Source: Bacillus paralicheniformis (GTDB lineage Bacteria > Bacillota > Bacilli > Bacillales > Bacillaceae). Taken from it: DNA of 64,000 nucleotides. The notes beneath the pieces are model-generated. The model saw nothing but the letters and a program-made list of their open reading frames with translations. It was not told the DNA's origin and made no database searches. The stretch is from positions 124,001 to 188,000 of the forward strand of contig NZ_LBMN02000012.1 of assembly GCF_001042485.2 (NCBI RefSeq), written 5' to 3'. Position 1 is the stretch's first letter. Each line of letters opens with the position of its first letter. Positions 57,047-64,000 of this stretch are shown piece by piece. A program made the translations under genes and the position numbers.

Positions 57047-57187
57047 ATGGGTAAACGCAGCAAATCAAAACGGTTTATTCAGCAAGGCAAGGATTCGCTT
57101 AAACAGCATGCCGCCAGGTTCCCTTACCGCTCCACATTAGAAGAGGCTGAACAAAAGAGCGGCCCGACGGAATGCGGAGGGCTGTAA
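57047..57187 (+). CDS. Small basic protein, unknown
   Basis: 46 aa (MGKRSKSKRFIQQGKDSLKQ at the start, ending in ECGGL). Clear RBS AAGGGGGAA and a start 1 base before the RBS-spaced optimum. It ends one base before the next ORF, so the two are cotranscribed. The basic N-terminus and small size recall minor spore proteins, but I cannot name the family. Confidence 0.6.
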   Translation: MGKRSKSKRFIQQGKDSLKQHAARFPYRSTLEEAEQKSGPTECGGL

Positions 57188-57188
57188 C

Positions 57189-57377
57189 ATGAGAAACGAA
57201 CTGTTTCAAATGGCCAAAGCAGCCGTTCATGAAGCTGAAGCTTCGACGGATTCAGGCGAAAAGGCGAAAGCCGTTGCAAGAGCCAAAAACGCCCTTTCCT
57301 CGGCATACGCCAATTCAACTGATGCCGAACGGCGCCAGCTTCACGATCTTCAGGAGCAGCTAGATCAACGATCATAA
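57189..57377 (+). CDS. yizC: DUF3813-type small protein (YizC-like)
   Basis: 62 aa, Ala-rich helical: LFQMAKAAVHEAEASTDSGEKAKAVARAKNALSSAY. Matches the short DUF3813 family found near yitU in Bacillus; the gene symbol is from memory and less certain than the family. The RBS lies within the end of the preceding gene (GGAGGG). Confidence 0.68.
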   Translation: MRNELFQMAKAAVHEAEASTDSGEKAKAVARAKNALSSAYANSTDAERRQLHDLQEQLDQRS

Positions 57378-57383
57378 CAACAC

Positions 57384-57438
57384 GCCGGCTTTTTGACAGC
57401 CGGAGAGGAGTCTGTGCCATCGGCACGGCTCCTTTTTT
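57384..57438 (+). terminator. Terminator after the DUF3813 gene
   Basis: CCGGCT/AGCCGG followed by GGAG-(N3)-GTGCC/GGCAC-(N2)-CTCC and six Ts; the second hairpin is the terminator proper. Confidence 0.75.
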
Positions 57439-57465
57439 ATGTTCAAATTTCAAAACATAAAAATT

Positions 57466-57553
57466 TGACATCGGAAGCAAAAGGAAGTACATTATAAAAG
57501 GCGAACATTTTATATAACAAACAAATAAATATTCGTTTTTGGGGGTTTTTATA
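57466..57553 (+). promoter_or_regulatory. guaC: guaC promoter and possible PurR boxes
   Basis: TTGACA (about 57466-57471) with TACATT 17 bases on. Two inverted CGAAC-like elements follow: GGCGAACATT and AATATTCGTT, with an 18-base gap. This approximates the paired PurBox arrangement (AWWWCCGAACWWT) of the PurR regulon, of which guaC is a member in B. subtilis as I recall. Box 1 has two mismatches. Confidence 0.45.
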
Positions 57554-58534
57554 TTGGAAAACGTGTTTGATTATGAAGATATTCAACTAATTCCTGCAAA
57601 GTGCATCGTCAAGAGCCGCTCTGAATGTGATCCGTCCGTGCAGTTCGGCGGAAGAACATTTAAACTGCCTGTGGTGCCCGCCAATATGCAGACCATTATA
57701 GATGAAAAGCTGGCTGTTTCATTAGCGGAAAACGGTTACTTTTATGTGATGCACCGCTTTGAGCCGGAAACACGGATCGATTTTGTAAAAGACATGAAGG
57801 CGCGCGGTTTGTTTTCTTCAATCAGCGTCGGAGTCAAAGATGACGAATACGCGTTTATCGAAGAGCTGGTGAAAGAGAATCTCACGCCTGATTACATCAC
57901 GATCGATATCGCTCACGGTCACTCGAACGCCGTCATCAATATGATTCAGCACATTAAAAAACATCTTCCGGACAGCTTCGTGATCGCAGGAAATGTCGGA
58001 ACGCCCGAAGCTGTGAGAGAACTTGAAAACGCCGGCGCCGACGCTACAAAAGTCGGCATCGGTCCCGGAAAAGTCTGCATTACAAAAATTAAAACCGGTT
58101 TTGGAACGGGCGGCTGGCAGCTGGCTGCGCTGCGCTGGTGTGCAAAAGCGGCGAGCAAGCCGATCATTGCAGACGGCGGCATCCGCACTCACGGGGACAT
58201 CGCCAAATCGGTCAGATTCGGAGCGACAATGGTCATGATCGGTTCGCTGTTTGCCGGACACGAAGAATCGCCGGGGGCAACGATCGAAAAAGACGGCAAG
58301 CTTTACAAAGAATATTTCGGTTCGGCTTCTGAGTACCAAAAAGGTGAAAAGAAAAATGTCGAAGGCAAAAAAATGTACGTGGAGCATAAAGGCGCGATCA
58401 TGGATACGCTGACAGAAATGGAACAGGATCTGCAGTCATCCATTTCTTACGCGGGAGGAAACAAGCTCGATGCGATCCGCAACGTAGACTACGTTATCGT
58501 TAAAAATTCTATTTTCAATGGGGATCAATATTAA
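57554..58534 (+). CDS. guaC: GMP reductase
   Basis: 326 aa. IMPDH/GMPR barrel with the catalytic Cys in [18 protein letters not shown] and [15 protein letters not shown]. Converts GMP to IMP with NADPH. Starts at TTG 57554 (GGGGG upstream, protein begins [17 protein letters not shown]); the alternative TTG 57539 is within the RBS region. Confidence 0.96.
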   Translation: MENVFDYEDIQLIPAKCIVKSRSECDPSVQFGGRTFKLPVVPANMQTIIDEKLAVSLAENGYFYVMHRFEPETRIDFVKDMKARGLFSSISVGVKDDEYAFIEELVKENLTPDYITIDIAHGHSNAVINMIQHIKKHLPDSFVIAGNVGTPEAVRELENAGADATKVGIGPGKVCITKIKTGFGTGGWQLAALRWCAKAASKPIIADGGIRTHGDIAKSVRFGATMVMIGSLFAGHEESPGATIEKDGKLYKEYFGSASEYQKGEKKNVEGKKMYVEHKGAIMDTLTEMEQDLQSSISYAGGNKLDAIRNVDYVIVKNSIFNGDQY

Positions 58535-58587
58535 CGGTCACAGGGCGGTGTTCAGGCAGCCGCCTTCCCTTCTGCCTGACAGCATAC

Positions 58588-58618
58588 AAAAAGGCATCCT
58601 TCCCGGGATGCCTTTTTT
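58588..58618. terminator. Terminator guaC / Ipi-like gene
   Basis: 12-bp stem AAAAAGGCATCC/GGATGCCTTTTT between convergent genes. Confidence 0.9.
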
Positions 58619-58623
58619 GACGG

Positions 58624-59076
58624 CTATTTCACTTCAAACGATTTGCCGGCCCTCAAAGTTGCAAACTGTTCCGATCTTCCCAAAAATGTCACGTTTACTT
58701 CATATGTGCCGGGTTCAGGCACCTCTTTCCATACATCAGTAAAATCGTAAGACTCTTTCGGTTTGAGCGTCATCGTCTGGAACGCCTGCGTAAACATTTT
58801 TCCTTTCGAATAGCGGTACCTTTCATTCCCTTCTTTGTCGCTGACGATCAGTTCAAATTTCTGTCCGCTGCTGAATTCAAACTCTGCCACATCATCCGTA
58901 TGGTTGACAACCGACATCCGAAATTCGATTTCTCCCTGCTTCTGAACGGGTTCAACCGTTAATGTTACACTCCCGTTATTCACTTCCCCTGATACCTCCT
59001 TATCGGGGACTTGATCCCCGTTTTGCCCGCATCCACCGACAAACAGCAACATTACAATCATGGAAATCAGCCGCAT
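58624..59076 (-). CDS. ipi: BsuPI-domain proteinase inhibitor, lipoprotein form
   Basis: 150 aa. Residues from about 35 onward resemble the B. subtilis intracellular proteinase inhibitor BsuPI (FEFSSGQKFELIVSDKEGNERYRYSKGKMFTQA, WKEVPEPGTYEVNVTF). Unlike that protein, it starts with a lipoprotein signal (MLLFVGGC). So it is predicted to be anchored outside the membrane. Gene symbol by homology and neighbourhood; orthology is not certain. Confidence 0.78.
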   Translation of the reverse strand: MRLISMIVMLLFVGGCGQNGDQVPDKEVSGEVNNGSVTLTVEPVQKQGEIEFRMSVVNHTDDVAEFEFSSGQKFELIVSDKEGNERYRYSKGKMFTQAFQTMTLKPKESYDFTDVWKEVPEPGTYEVNVTFLGRSEQFATLRAGKSFEVK

Positions 59077-59091
59077 TCATTCACCCTTTCA

Positions 59092-59934
59092 TTAATCTTT
59101 GCGGAAAAACCCTAAAACCTGCGTTGTCTGCACGACGTTTGTGAAAGCATTTGGATCCACTTCATTAATGATTTTTTCCAAGTCGTATAATTCGTATCTT
59201 GTAATCACAATGATCATCATTTCTTTCTGTTCATTCGTAAAGGCGCCTTTCGCCGGAACGGTTGTAATGCCGCGGACCATCTTTCCGTAAATCGCTTCTT
59301 TGATCTCCTCCGCTTTCTTTGTGACAATCATAACGGTGAGCTTGGCGTGACGGGTGTGGATGGCATCGATCACCCTGGTTGTCACATATAGTGTAACGAG
59401 CGTATATAATGCTTTCTCCCACCCGTTCAATAATCCTGCTGTTAAAATGATCGCACCGTTTAAAATAAAGAAATAGGTGCCGACCGGTTTGTCTTTCCAC
59501 TTCGCCAGGATCATCGCGATAATATCCAAACCGCCCGTTGAAGCCCCGTATTTAAGGGTCAGGCCGATTCCGACCGCGGCGATCACCCCGCCGAACACGG
59601 CGTTCAGCAAAATATCGTTTGACAGGCTCGCCTCAGGGAGCATTCCTAAAAAGACCGTCGTCAAGGCTACGCTCAAAATGCTGTAAACCGTAAATGAGCG
59701 CCCGACCTTCAGCCAGCCCAGAATCCCGACGGGAATGTTTAAAATAAACAATAGCGTCCCCGTTGAAAAGTAAATCGGGCTGTACTGGTCAAGCGCACTC
59801 GATAAAAGCTGCGCCACCCCCGTAAAGCCGCTGGCGTAAACATCGGCGGGAATCAGAAACAGATTCAATCCGATGGCATTTAACAAGGCGCCGATGATGA
59901 CAATGAACAATTTTTTTGCTTCAGCTATGACCAT
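59092..59934 (-). CDS. yitT: YitT family membrane protein (DUF161/DUF2179)
   Basis: 280 aa. Five N-terminal membrane segments (DUF161) and a C-terminal cytoplasmic DUF2179 domain (KLTVMIVTKKAEEIKEAIYGKMVRGITTVPAKG). A large paralogous Bacillus family with unknown transport role. GTG or ATG start at 59934 near AGCGGAGG. Confidence 0.9.
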   Translation of the reverse strand: MVIAEAKKLFIVIIGALLNAIGLNLFLIPADVYASGFTGVAQLLSSALDQYSPIYFSTGTLLFILNIPVGILGWLKVGRSFTVYSILSVALTTVFLGMLPEASLSNDILLNAVFGGVIAAVGIGLTLKYGASTGGLDIIAMILAKWKDKPVGTYFFILNGAIILTAGLLNGWEKALYTLVTLYVTTRVIDAIHTRHAKLTVMIVTKKAEEIKEAIYGKMVRGITTVPAKGAFTNEQKEMMIIVITRYELYDLEKIINEVDPNAFTNVVQTTQVLGFFRKD

Positions 59935-60097
59935 ATTTAGTTCCTCCGCTACTTTCGTATATATTTGGTTTACCCTTAAAACAATATTTTGAAAACGTCA
60001 ATGTAAAAATATATGATATAGTTGACCTAAAAAACGAAATATACCGAAGGACAGTTTGGCGTCCTTTTCCACCATTTTTTAGAAAGAAGGGGTTCAA

Positions 60098-60958
60098 ATG
60101 AACGTTCACCTTTTAGCAGACAGTGCGGCAGATTTGCCGAAATCTTTTTATGATGAACATCACATCTCATTTATTCCGTTAAAGGTGCTGCTTGATGAAA
60201 AAGAGTACGATGACCTTCTGACGATTCAGCCTCTGGACGTTTATGAAGCGATGCGCGAAGGCAAAGCGCCGAAAACGTCCCAGCCGTCCATGATGCGGTT
60301 CAAGAATGCATTCAGGGAGCTGGCCGGCGAAAACAAACCCGCTCTCTATATCGCCTTTTCTTCAGAGCTTTCCGGAACATACCAGACGGCTGTGATGGCA
60401 GCAAACGAAGTCAAGGAAGAGTTCCCTGATTTCGATCTGCGGATCATCGACTCAAAATGCGCTTCATTAGGCTATGGGCTCGCGGTTAAGCACGCCCTTA
60501 AACTCGCAACTAACGGCAATACAATACAAGAAATTGAATCGTCTGTAAAGGACTTTTGCGAACATCTTGAACATATTTTTACCGTAGATGACCTGACTTA
60601 TTTGGCAAGAGGCGGTAGAATCAGCAAAGCATCGGCTTTTGTCGGCGGTTTGCTGAATATTAAACCGCTCCTGCATGTTGAAGACGGCAAGCTTGTCCCC
60701 TTGGAAAAAATCCGGGGCAAAAAGAAGCTGCTCAAACGGATGATCGAATTGATGAAAGAAAGAAGCGTCGATTTGAGCGGACAGACGGTCGGCATCAGCC
60801 ACGGAGATGACGAAGAGACGGCCGAAGAGGTCAAACGGATGATCGAAGCCGAATTTCAGCCGGGGGAAATCGTCGTCAACATGGTCGGTTCAGCGGTCGG
60901 CGCCCATTCCGGCCCCGGAACATTGGCGGTCTTTTTTCCGGGGAAAGACAAAAGATAA
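60098..60958 (+). CDS. yitS: DegV-family fatty-acid-binding protein YitS
   Basis: 286 aa. DegV N-terminal domain ([10 protein letters not shown]), TSQPSMMRF and [14 protein letters not shown] lipid-headgroup contacts, [16 protein letters not shown], and [16 protein letters not shown] at the C-terminus. The family binds a fatty acid and includes the FakB partners of fatty acid kinase. ATG 60098 follows AAGAAGGGG. Confidence 0.92.
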   Translation: MNVHLLADSAADLPKSFYDEHHISFIPLKVLLDEKEYDDLLTIQPLDVYEAMREGKAPKTSQPSMMRFKNAFRELAGENKPALYIAFSSELSGTYQTAVMAANEVKEEFPDFDLRIIDSKCASLGYGLAVKHALKLATNGNTIQEIESSVKDFCEHLEHIFTVDDLTYLARGGRISKASAFVGGLLNIKPLLHVEDGKLVPLEKIRGKKKLLKRMIELMKERSVDLSGQTVGISHGDDEETAEEVKRMIEAEFQPGEIVVNMVGSAVGAHSGPGTLAVFFPGKDKR

Positions 60959-60968
60959 GGTAAAACAG

Positions 60969-60993
60969 AGGCCTGCTTGATAAAAGCAGGCCT
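60969..60993. terminator. Terminator between yitS and the GerP-like gene
   Basis: 10-bp stem AGGCCTGCTT/AAGCAGGCCT with loop GATAA between convergent genes. Confidence 0.8.
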
Positions 60994-60999
60994 TCTTCG

Positions 61000-61206
61000 T
61001 CAGCTGTCTTCGGTGACTGTTCCTTCAGCGGCGGCCGGTGTAAGCGCTCCATCAAGAAAACCGGCAGCCGCTGTCGCGACATCAGGACCTCCAGACCCCT
61101 CGACCACTTTTTCCATTGTGATCGGACAAATTTTGAACGCACCGCCAAAATTGACGACTCCTCCTGCCGAAACACTTTGAATGTAAACTGAGCAGCAATG
61201 TTTCAT
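61000..61206 (-). CDS. GerPA/GerPF-like spore germination protein
   Basis: 68 aa. VYIQSVSAGGVVNFGGAFKICPITMEKVVEGSGG follows the GerPA/GerPF pattern (INSISGGVVNFGDxFYISPKxxxKxxxGSG). Those proteins help germinants pass the spore coat. An unusual CC pair sits at residues 4-5. ATG 61206 behind AAAGGAG; the longer reading to 61326 is rejected. Probably sporulation-expressed. Confidence 0.7.
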   Translation of the reverse strand: MKHCCSVYIQSVSAGGVVNFGGAFKICPITMEKVVEGSGGPDVATAAAGFLDGALTPAAAEGTVTEDS

Positions 61207-61361
61207 ACCAAGTCTCCTTTTTTTGGGTCTTATGATATGTGTATGCTGGCGGTACAAGGAGGCATAAACTTCCCGGCAAAAAACATCGCGGTTGGGAGAG
61301 TACATAGTTTTGCCGGCAGTGTGCAAGCTAAAAGCGACATTTTGACAGGAGGTGCTTCCTC

Positions 61362-61484
61362 ATGAAAGATGATGATAAAAAGCCAGTTGACAACAACGCC
61401 GTCAACCAGCAGAAAAACCGGCTCGCTGAAAAGAACAGACAAGCCGGTAAACACCAGGAATCAAAGAAGCCTGATCACTTGTAA
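61362..61484 (+). CDS. Small hydrophilic protein, unknown
   Basis: 40 aa, Lys/Asn/Gln/Asp-rich, no hydrophobic segment; ends ESKKPDHL. The RBS ACAGGAGG is very strong. Small hydrophilic proteins with this composition are often sporulation products, but I do not recognise the family. Confidence 0.6.
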   Translation: MKDDDKKPVDNNAVNQQKNRLAEKNRQAGKHQESKKPDHL

Positions 61485-61490
61485 AAAACC

Positions 61491-61515
61491 GGCGGCGTCC
61501 TCATCGGACGCCGCC
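61491..61515. terminator. Terminator after the 40-aa ORF / end of yitL
   Basis: GGCGGCGTCC/GGACGCCGCC stem between convergent genes, T-rich on the plus side (TTTATTTTTT). Confidence 0.75.
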
Positions 61516-61521
61516 TCATAT

Positions 61522-62370
61522 TTATTTTTTCTCGTATGTCCAGCCCTCTTCCTGATAGATTTTATCCTGTTTCATCAGATGGCCGAGCGCCCTTTTAAAT
61601 GCTGCTTTGCTCATGTTGAAGCGCTCTTTGATATCCTCAGGGTCACTTTTATCCCAGAACGGCATCGCGCCGTTTCTCGTTCTCATATAAGTCAAAATTT
61701 GTTCTGCATCAACCGACAAGGCATCCTGCTTTCTTGGCAGAAGCGACAGATTAACAGAACCGTCTTCTTTTACTTTGATCACCCTTGCGGTCAGCTTTTC
61801 CCCAAGCCTCGGCTCTTCCTTTCGCTCAGAAGAATGGATAAAGCCTCTGATGCCGGTTTCGGAAATCATAAAAGAGCCTGATGCGATCAAGCGGTAGATC
61901 GTTCCGGTGAGCTCTTTATTCATCAGACCGGGTGAAGCTTCACTAAACAGCTCGCTGATCTTATCCTCCGGCGCCGGTTTGGCAAACATCCTTCCGTGCC
62001 CCGTGATTTTCAGCATACAGTACAGCCTGTCCCCTTTTTGCGGCCATACTGATTCATACGGCGGGAGATGCTCTGTCGCAACGAGGGCGTCCTTCGAGAG
62101 CCCGACATCGACGAAAACCCCCATGCCGCTGACGGCATCAACGACTTCCACCCAGCCGTACTGTTCAGCGCTGATCATCGGCTTTCTCATCGTAGCCGCC
62201 AAGCGATCTTCATGATCGACATATAAAAAGACATCGACCTCTTCTCTGTCTTCAATATCCTCCGTGATCTCGCTCTGATGCAGAAGGACCGCCGTTTCGC
62301 CGTCCGTCAAAAAGTAACCGTAATCGGCTTTATGATCTATTTTCAATGTTAGCTGCTGTCCTGGTTCCAT
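61522..62370 (-). CDS. yitL: CvfB-family S1 RNA-binding protein YitL
   Basis: 282 aa. Several S1-like OB domains (GYFLTDGETAVLLHQSEITED, GMGVFVDVGLSKDALV, IRGFIHSSERKEEPRLGEKLTARVIKV) and a C-terminal winged-helix (MSKAAFKRALGHLMKQDKIYQEEGWTYE). The family includes S. aureus CvfB, a post-transcriptional virulence regulator that binds RNA. Confidence 0.92.
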   Translation of the reverse strand: MEPGQQLTLKIDHKADYGYFLTDGETAVLLHQSEITEDIEDREEVDVFLYVDHEDRLAATMRKPMISAEQYGWVEVVDAVSGMGVFVDVGLSKDALVATEHLPPYESVWPQKGDRLYCMLKITGHGRMFAKPAPEDKISELFSEASPGLMNKELTGTIYRLIASGSFMISETGIRGFIHSSERKEEPRLGEKLTARVIKVKEDGSVNLSLLPRKQDALSVDAEQILTYMRTRNGAMPFWDKSDPEDIKERFNMSKAAFKRALGHLMKQDKIYQEEGWTYEKK

Positions 62371-62530
62371 ACTGTTTCTTCCTTTCTTATCCGCCTGTTT
62401 TTCTTTTTCTTATTATTCCTCCAATGTTAAAATTATTGCCGGATCGCGGCCAGGCAAACCGCTCGATATTGGAAGTTTCACCTTATTCTACTATAATTGA
62501 CTCATAAGTAAAATGGATGGAGGTTTTCAC

Positions 62531-63022
62531 ATGGCGAAAGAAAGCTCATTTGATATCGTCTCAAAGGTTGAACTGCCTGAAGTTCAAAACGCAATTCAGA
62601 CCGCTCTCAAGGAAATCGGCACACGCTATGATTTCAAAGGGTCAAAAAGCAGCATCACACTCGAAGGAGACGAGCTCGTTCTCGTATCGGACGACGAATT
62701 TAAAATGAACCAGCTGAAAGACGTGCTTGTCGGCAAACTGATCAAGCGGAACGTCCCGACGAAAAACATCGAATACTCAAAGCTTGAGAACGCTTCAGGC
62801 GGCACGGTCAGACAGCGCGGAAAACTAGTTCAGGGCATCGACAAAGAAAACGCGAAAAAAATCAATAACCTGATAAAAAAATCGGGTCTGAAAGTTAAAT
62901 CGCAAGTGCAGGATGATCAAGTCCGCGTAACCGGAAAAAATAAAGACGACCTTCAGCAAATCATCGCGATGGTGAGGGAAGCCGACCTGCCGATTGATGT
63001 CCAATTTATAAATTTTCGATAA
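62531..63022 (+). CDS. yitK: YajQ-family nucleotide-binding protein YitK
   Basis: 163 aa: [21 protein letters not shown] and [13 protein letters not shown] are the family signature. YajQ homologues bind nucleotides such as c-di-GMP in some bacteria; the role in Bacillus is not established. ATG 62531 follows GGAGG; the ATG 18 bases upstream has a poorer RBS. Confidence 0.93.
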   Translation: MAKESSFDIVSKVELPEVQNAIQTALKEIGTRYDFKGSKSSITLEGDELVLVSDDEFKMNQLKDVLVGKLIKRNVPTKNIEYSKLENASGGTVRQRGKLVQGIDKENAKKINNLIKKSGLKVKSQVQDDQVRVTGKNKDDLQQIIAMVREADLPIDVQFINFR

Positions 63023-63099
63023 ATTCTTAATTTACTGTTGATTATTCTCCCGATTTTCGGTAAATTGAGTAAAAGTAATCAATAGAAACTAAATAGCTG

Positions 63100-63260
63100 T
63101 TCTTATCAAGAGAGGCAGAGGGACTGGCCCGATGAAGCCTCAGCAACCGGTGAATGAATATTCATGACCAAGGTGCTAAATCCAGCAAGCAGTCTGCTTG
63201 GAAGATAAGAAGACGGACAATGTCGATGAAAAGTCTTCTGCTTCACAGAAGACTTTTTTG
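63100..63260 (+). promoter_or_regulatory. yitJ: SAM-I (S-box) riboswitch
   Basis: Complete S-box: TCTTATCAAGAGAGGCAGAG, GGGACTGGCCCGATGAAGCC, CAGCAACC, and the P3/P4 elements ACCAAGGTGCTAAATCCAGC, closing at GGAAGATAAGA (about 63100-63211). The terminator AAGTCTTCTG/CAGAAGACTT (63231-63240, 63246-63255) with six Ts follows. High SAM terminates transcription before yitJ. This is the same riboswitch used as a model in B. subtilis. Confidence 0.98.
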
Positions 63261-63289
63261 TTTATCAAAAATGCTTAAGGGGGAAAACG

Positions 63290-64000
63290 ATGGGTTTTTT
63301 GGAGGATATAAAAAGCAAAACGTTAATCGCGGACGGCGCAATGGGCACACTTCTGTATTCCTACGGGATCGACAGGTGTTTTGAGGAACTGAACATCTCC
63401 AAGCCCGAAGAAGTGAGACGCGTCCACGAAGCGTATGTACAGGCCGGCGCCGATATCATTCAAACGAACACGTACGGCGCAAACTTCATCAAGCTGTCCA
63501 GATACGGGCTCGAAGACGAAACAAAACAAATCAACGAAAAAGCGGTCCGTCTCGCCCGCTCCGCCGCCGGTTCTGCTTATGTTCTCGGTACGCTCGGCGG
63601 AATCCGGACGTTCAACAAAAACTCGTATTCTCTCGAGGACATTAAAAGAAGCTTCCGCGAACAGCTCTATCTTCTGTTAAATGAGCAGCCGGACGGACTT
63701 CTGCTCGAAACCTATTATGATTTAGAAGAAGCGCGCGAAGTTTTAAAGATTGCCAGAAAGGAAACAGAGCTGCCGATCATTTTGAATGTCTCAATGCACG
63801 AAGAGGGCGTTCTTCAGGACGGAACCCCGCTTGCGGACGGTCTGAAGCAGCTGGCATCCCTCGGCGCAGAAGTCGTTGGCATCAACTGCCGCCTCGGCCC
63901 TTATCATATGATCAGAGCGCTTGAAGAAGTCCCGCTTTTAGAAGACGCCTATCTTTCCGTCTATCCCAACAGCAGCCTCCCGTCCCTTGTCGAAGGCAGG
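63290..64000 (+). CDS. yitJ: Homocysteine S-methyltransferase / methylenetetrahydrofolate reductase, N-terminal part
   Basis: The first 237 codons are present; the gene runs off the window. The visible part is the S-methyltransferase domain: [28 protein letters not shown], and the zinc-site Cys in VGINCRLGP. In B. subtilis YitJ the C-terminal half is a MetF-type reductase; that half is not seen here. ATG 63290 follows AAGGGGG. Controlled by the S-box directly upstream. Confidence 0.95.
   Translation, partial: MGFLEDIKSKTLIADGAMGTLLYSYGIDRCFEELNISKPEEVRRVHEAYVQAGADIIQTNTYGANFIKLSRYGLEDETKQINEKAVRLARSAAGSAYVLGTLGGIRTFNKNSYSLEDIKRSFREQLYLLLNEQPDGLLLETYYDLEEAREVLKIARKETELPIILNVSMHEEGVLQDGTPLADGLKQLASLGAEVVGINCRLGPYHMIRALEEVPLLEDAYLSVYPNSSLPSLVEGR

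Noticed and set aside
57440..57553. Purine riboswitch upstream of guaC
   Set aside because: No three-way junction core or conserved loop sequences; the inverted CGAAC elements suggest PurR boxes instead.

Overview
The window is about 64 kb of a Bacillus chromosome. Gene content and order follow the B. subtilis yitJ to yjbQ interval, read here in the reverse direction. Lineage-specific additions (tricarboxylate transporter with two-component system, GH8 glycosidase, extra UppP) and the protein sequences point to the B. licheniformis group. This assignment rests on recognition of gene order and proteins; no search was run.

Layout. 0-11 kb: end of a CPA2 antiporter (yjbQ), then prpE, yjbO, nadF, the small alarmone synthetase sasB, yjbL, yjbK, the lytic transglycosylase cwlQ, truncated hemoglobin yjbI, spxH, yizD, pepF and coiA. 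11-18 kb: an accessory block between coiA and mecA, holding a CitA/DcuS-type two-component system, a TctCBA tricarboxylate transporter with a perfect cre site, and a secreted GH8 glycosidase. 18-28.6 kb: mecA, yjbE (TerC), spx, yjbC, the oppABCDF operon and T-box-controlled trpS. 28.8-37 kb: yjbA, then the paralogous appDFABC peptide transporter, with an AT-rich MFS exporter cassette lodged at the 3' end of appC and flanked by a duplicated appC tail. 37-45 kb: yjaZ, fabHA-fabF with a FapR operator, yjzB, the med-comZ pair, yjaV, yjaU, yjzD, yjzC and a lineage-specific undecaprenyl-diphosphatase. 45-54.6 kb: the arginine operon argC-argJ-argB-argD-carA-carB-argF behind an ARG-box promoter. 54.6-64 kb: yitW, yitV, yitU, two small ORFs, guaC, a BsuPI-domain lipoprotein, yitT, yitS, a GerPA/GerPF-like small protein, yitL, yitK and the SAM-riboswitch-controlled yitJ, which runs off the end.

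How the parts work together. Three components of regulated proteolysis lie in this neighbourhood: Spx, its ClpXP adaptor SpxH, and the ClpC adaptor MecA. Competence functions (CoiA, Med, ComZ, MecA) are also concentrated here. Two complete oligopeptide ABC importers are encoded in the same orientation less than 5 kb apart. Cis-regulatory logic is readable for several metabolic units: T-box (Trp), S-box (SAM), FapR (fatty acids), ARG box (arginine), CcpA cre (tricarboxylates), and possibly PurR at guaC.

The least ordinary parts are the appC-tail/MFS cassette with a short unrecognised peptide ORF in front of the exporter, the structured repeat that appears to split and duplicate the cwlQ terminator, the sensor kinase gene lacking a normal start codon, and the extra UppP gene with a possible ECF-type promoter.
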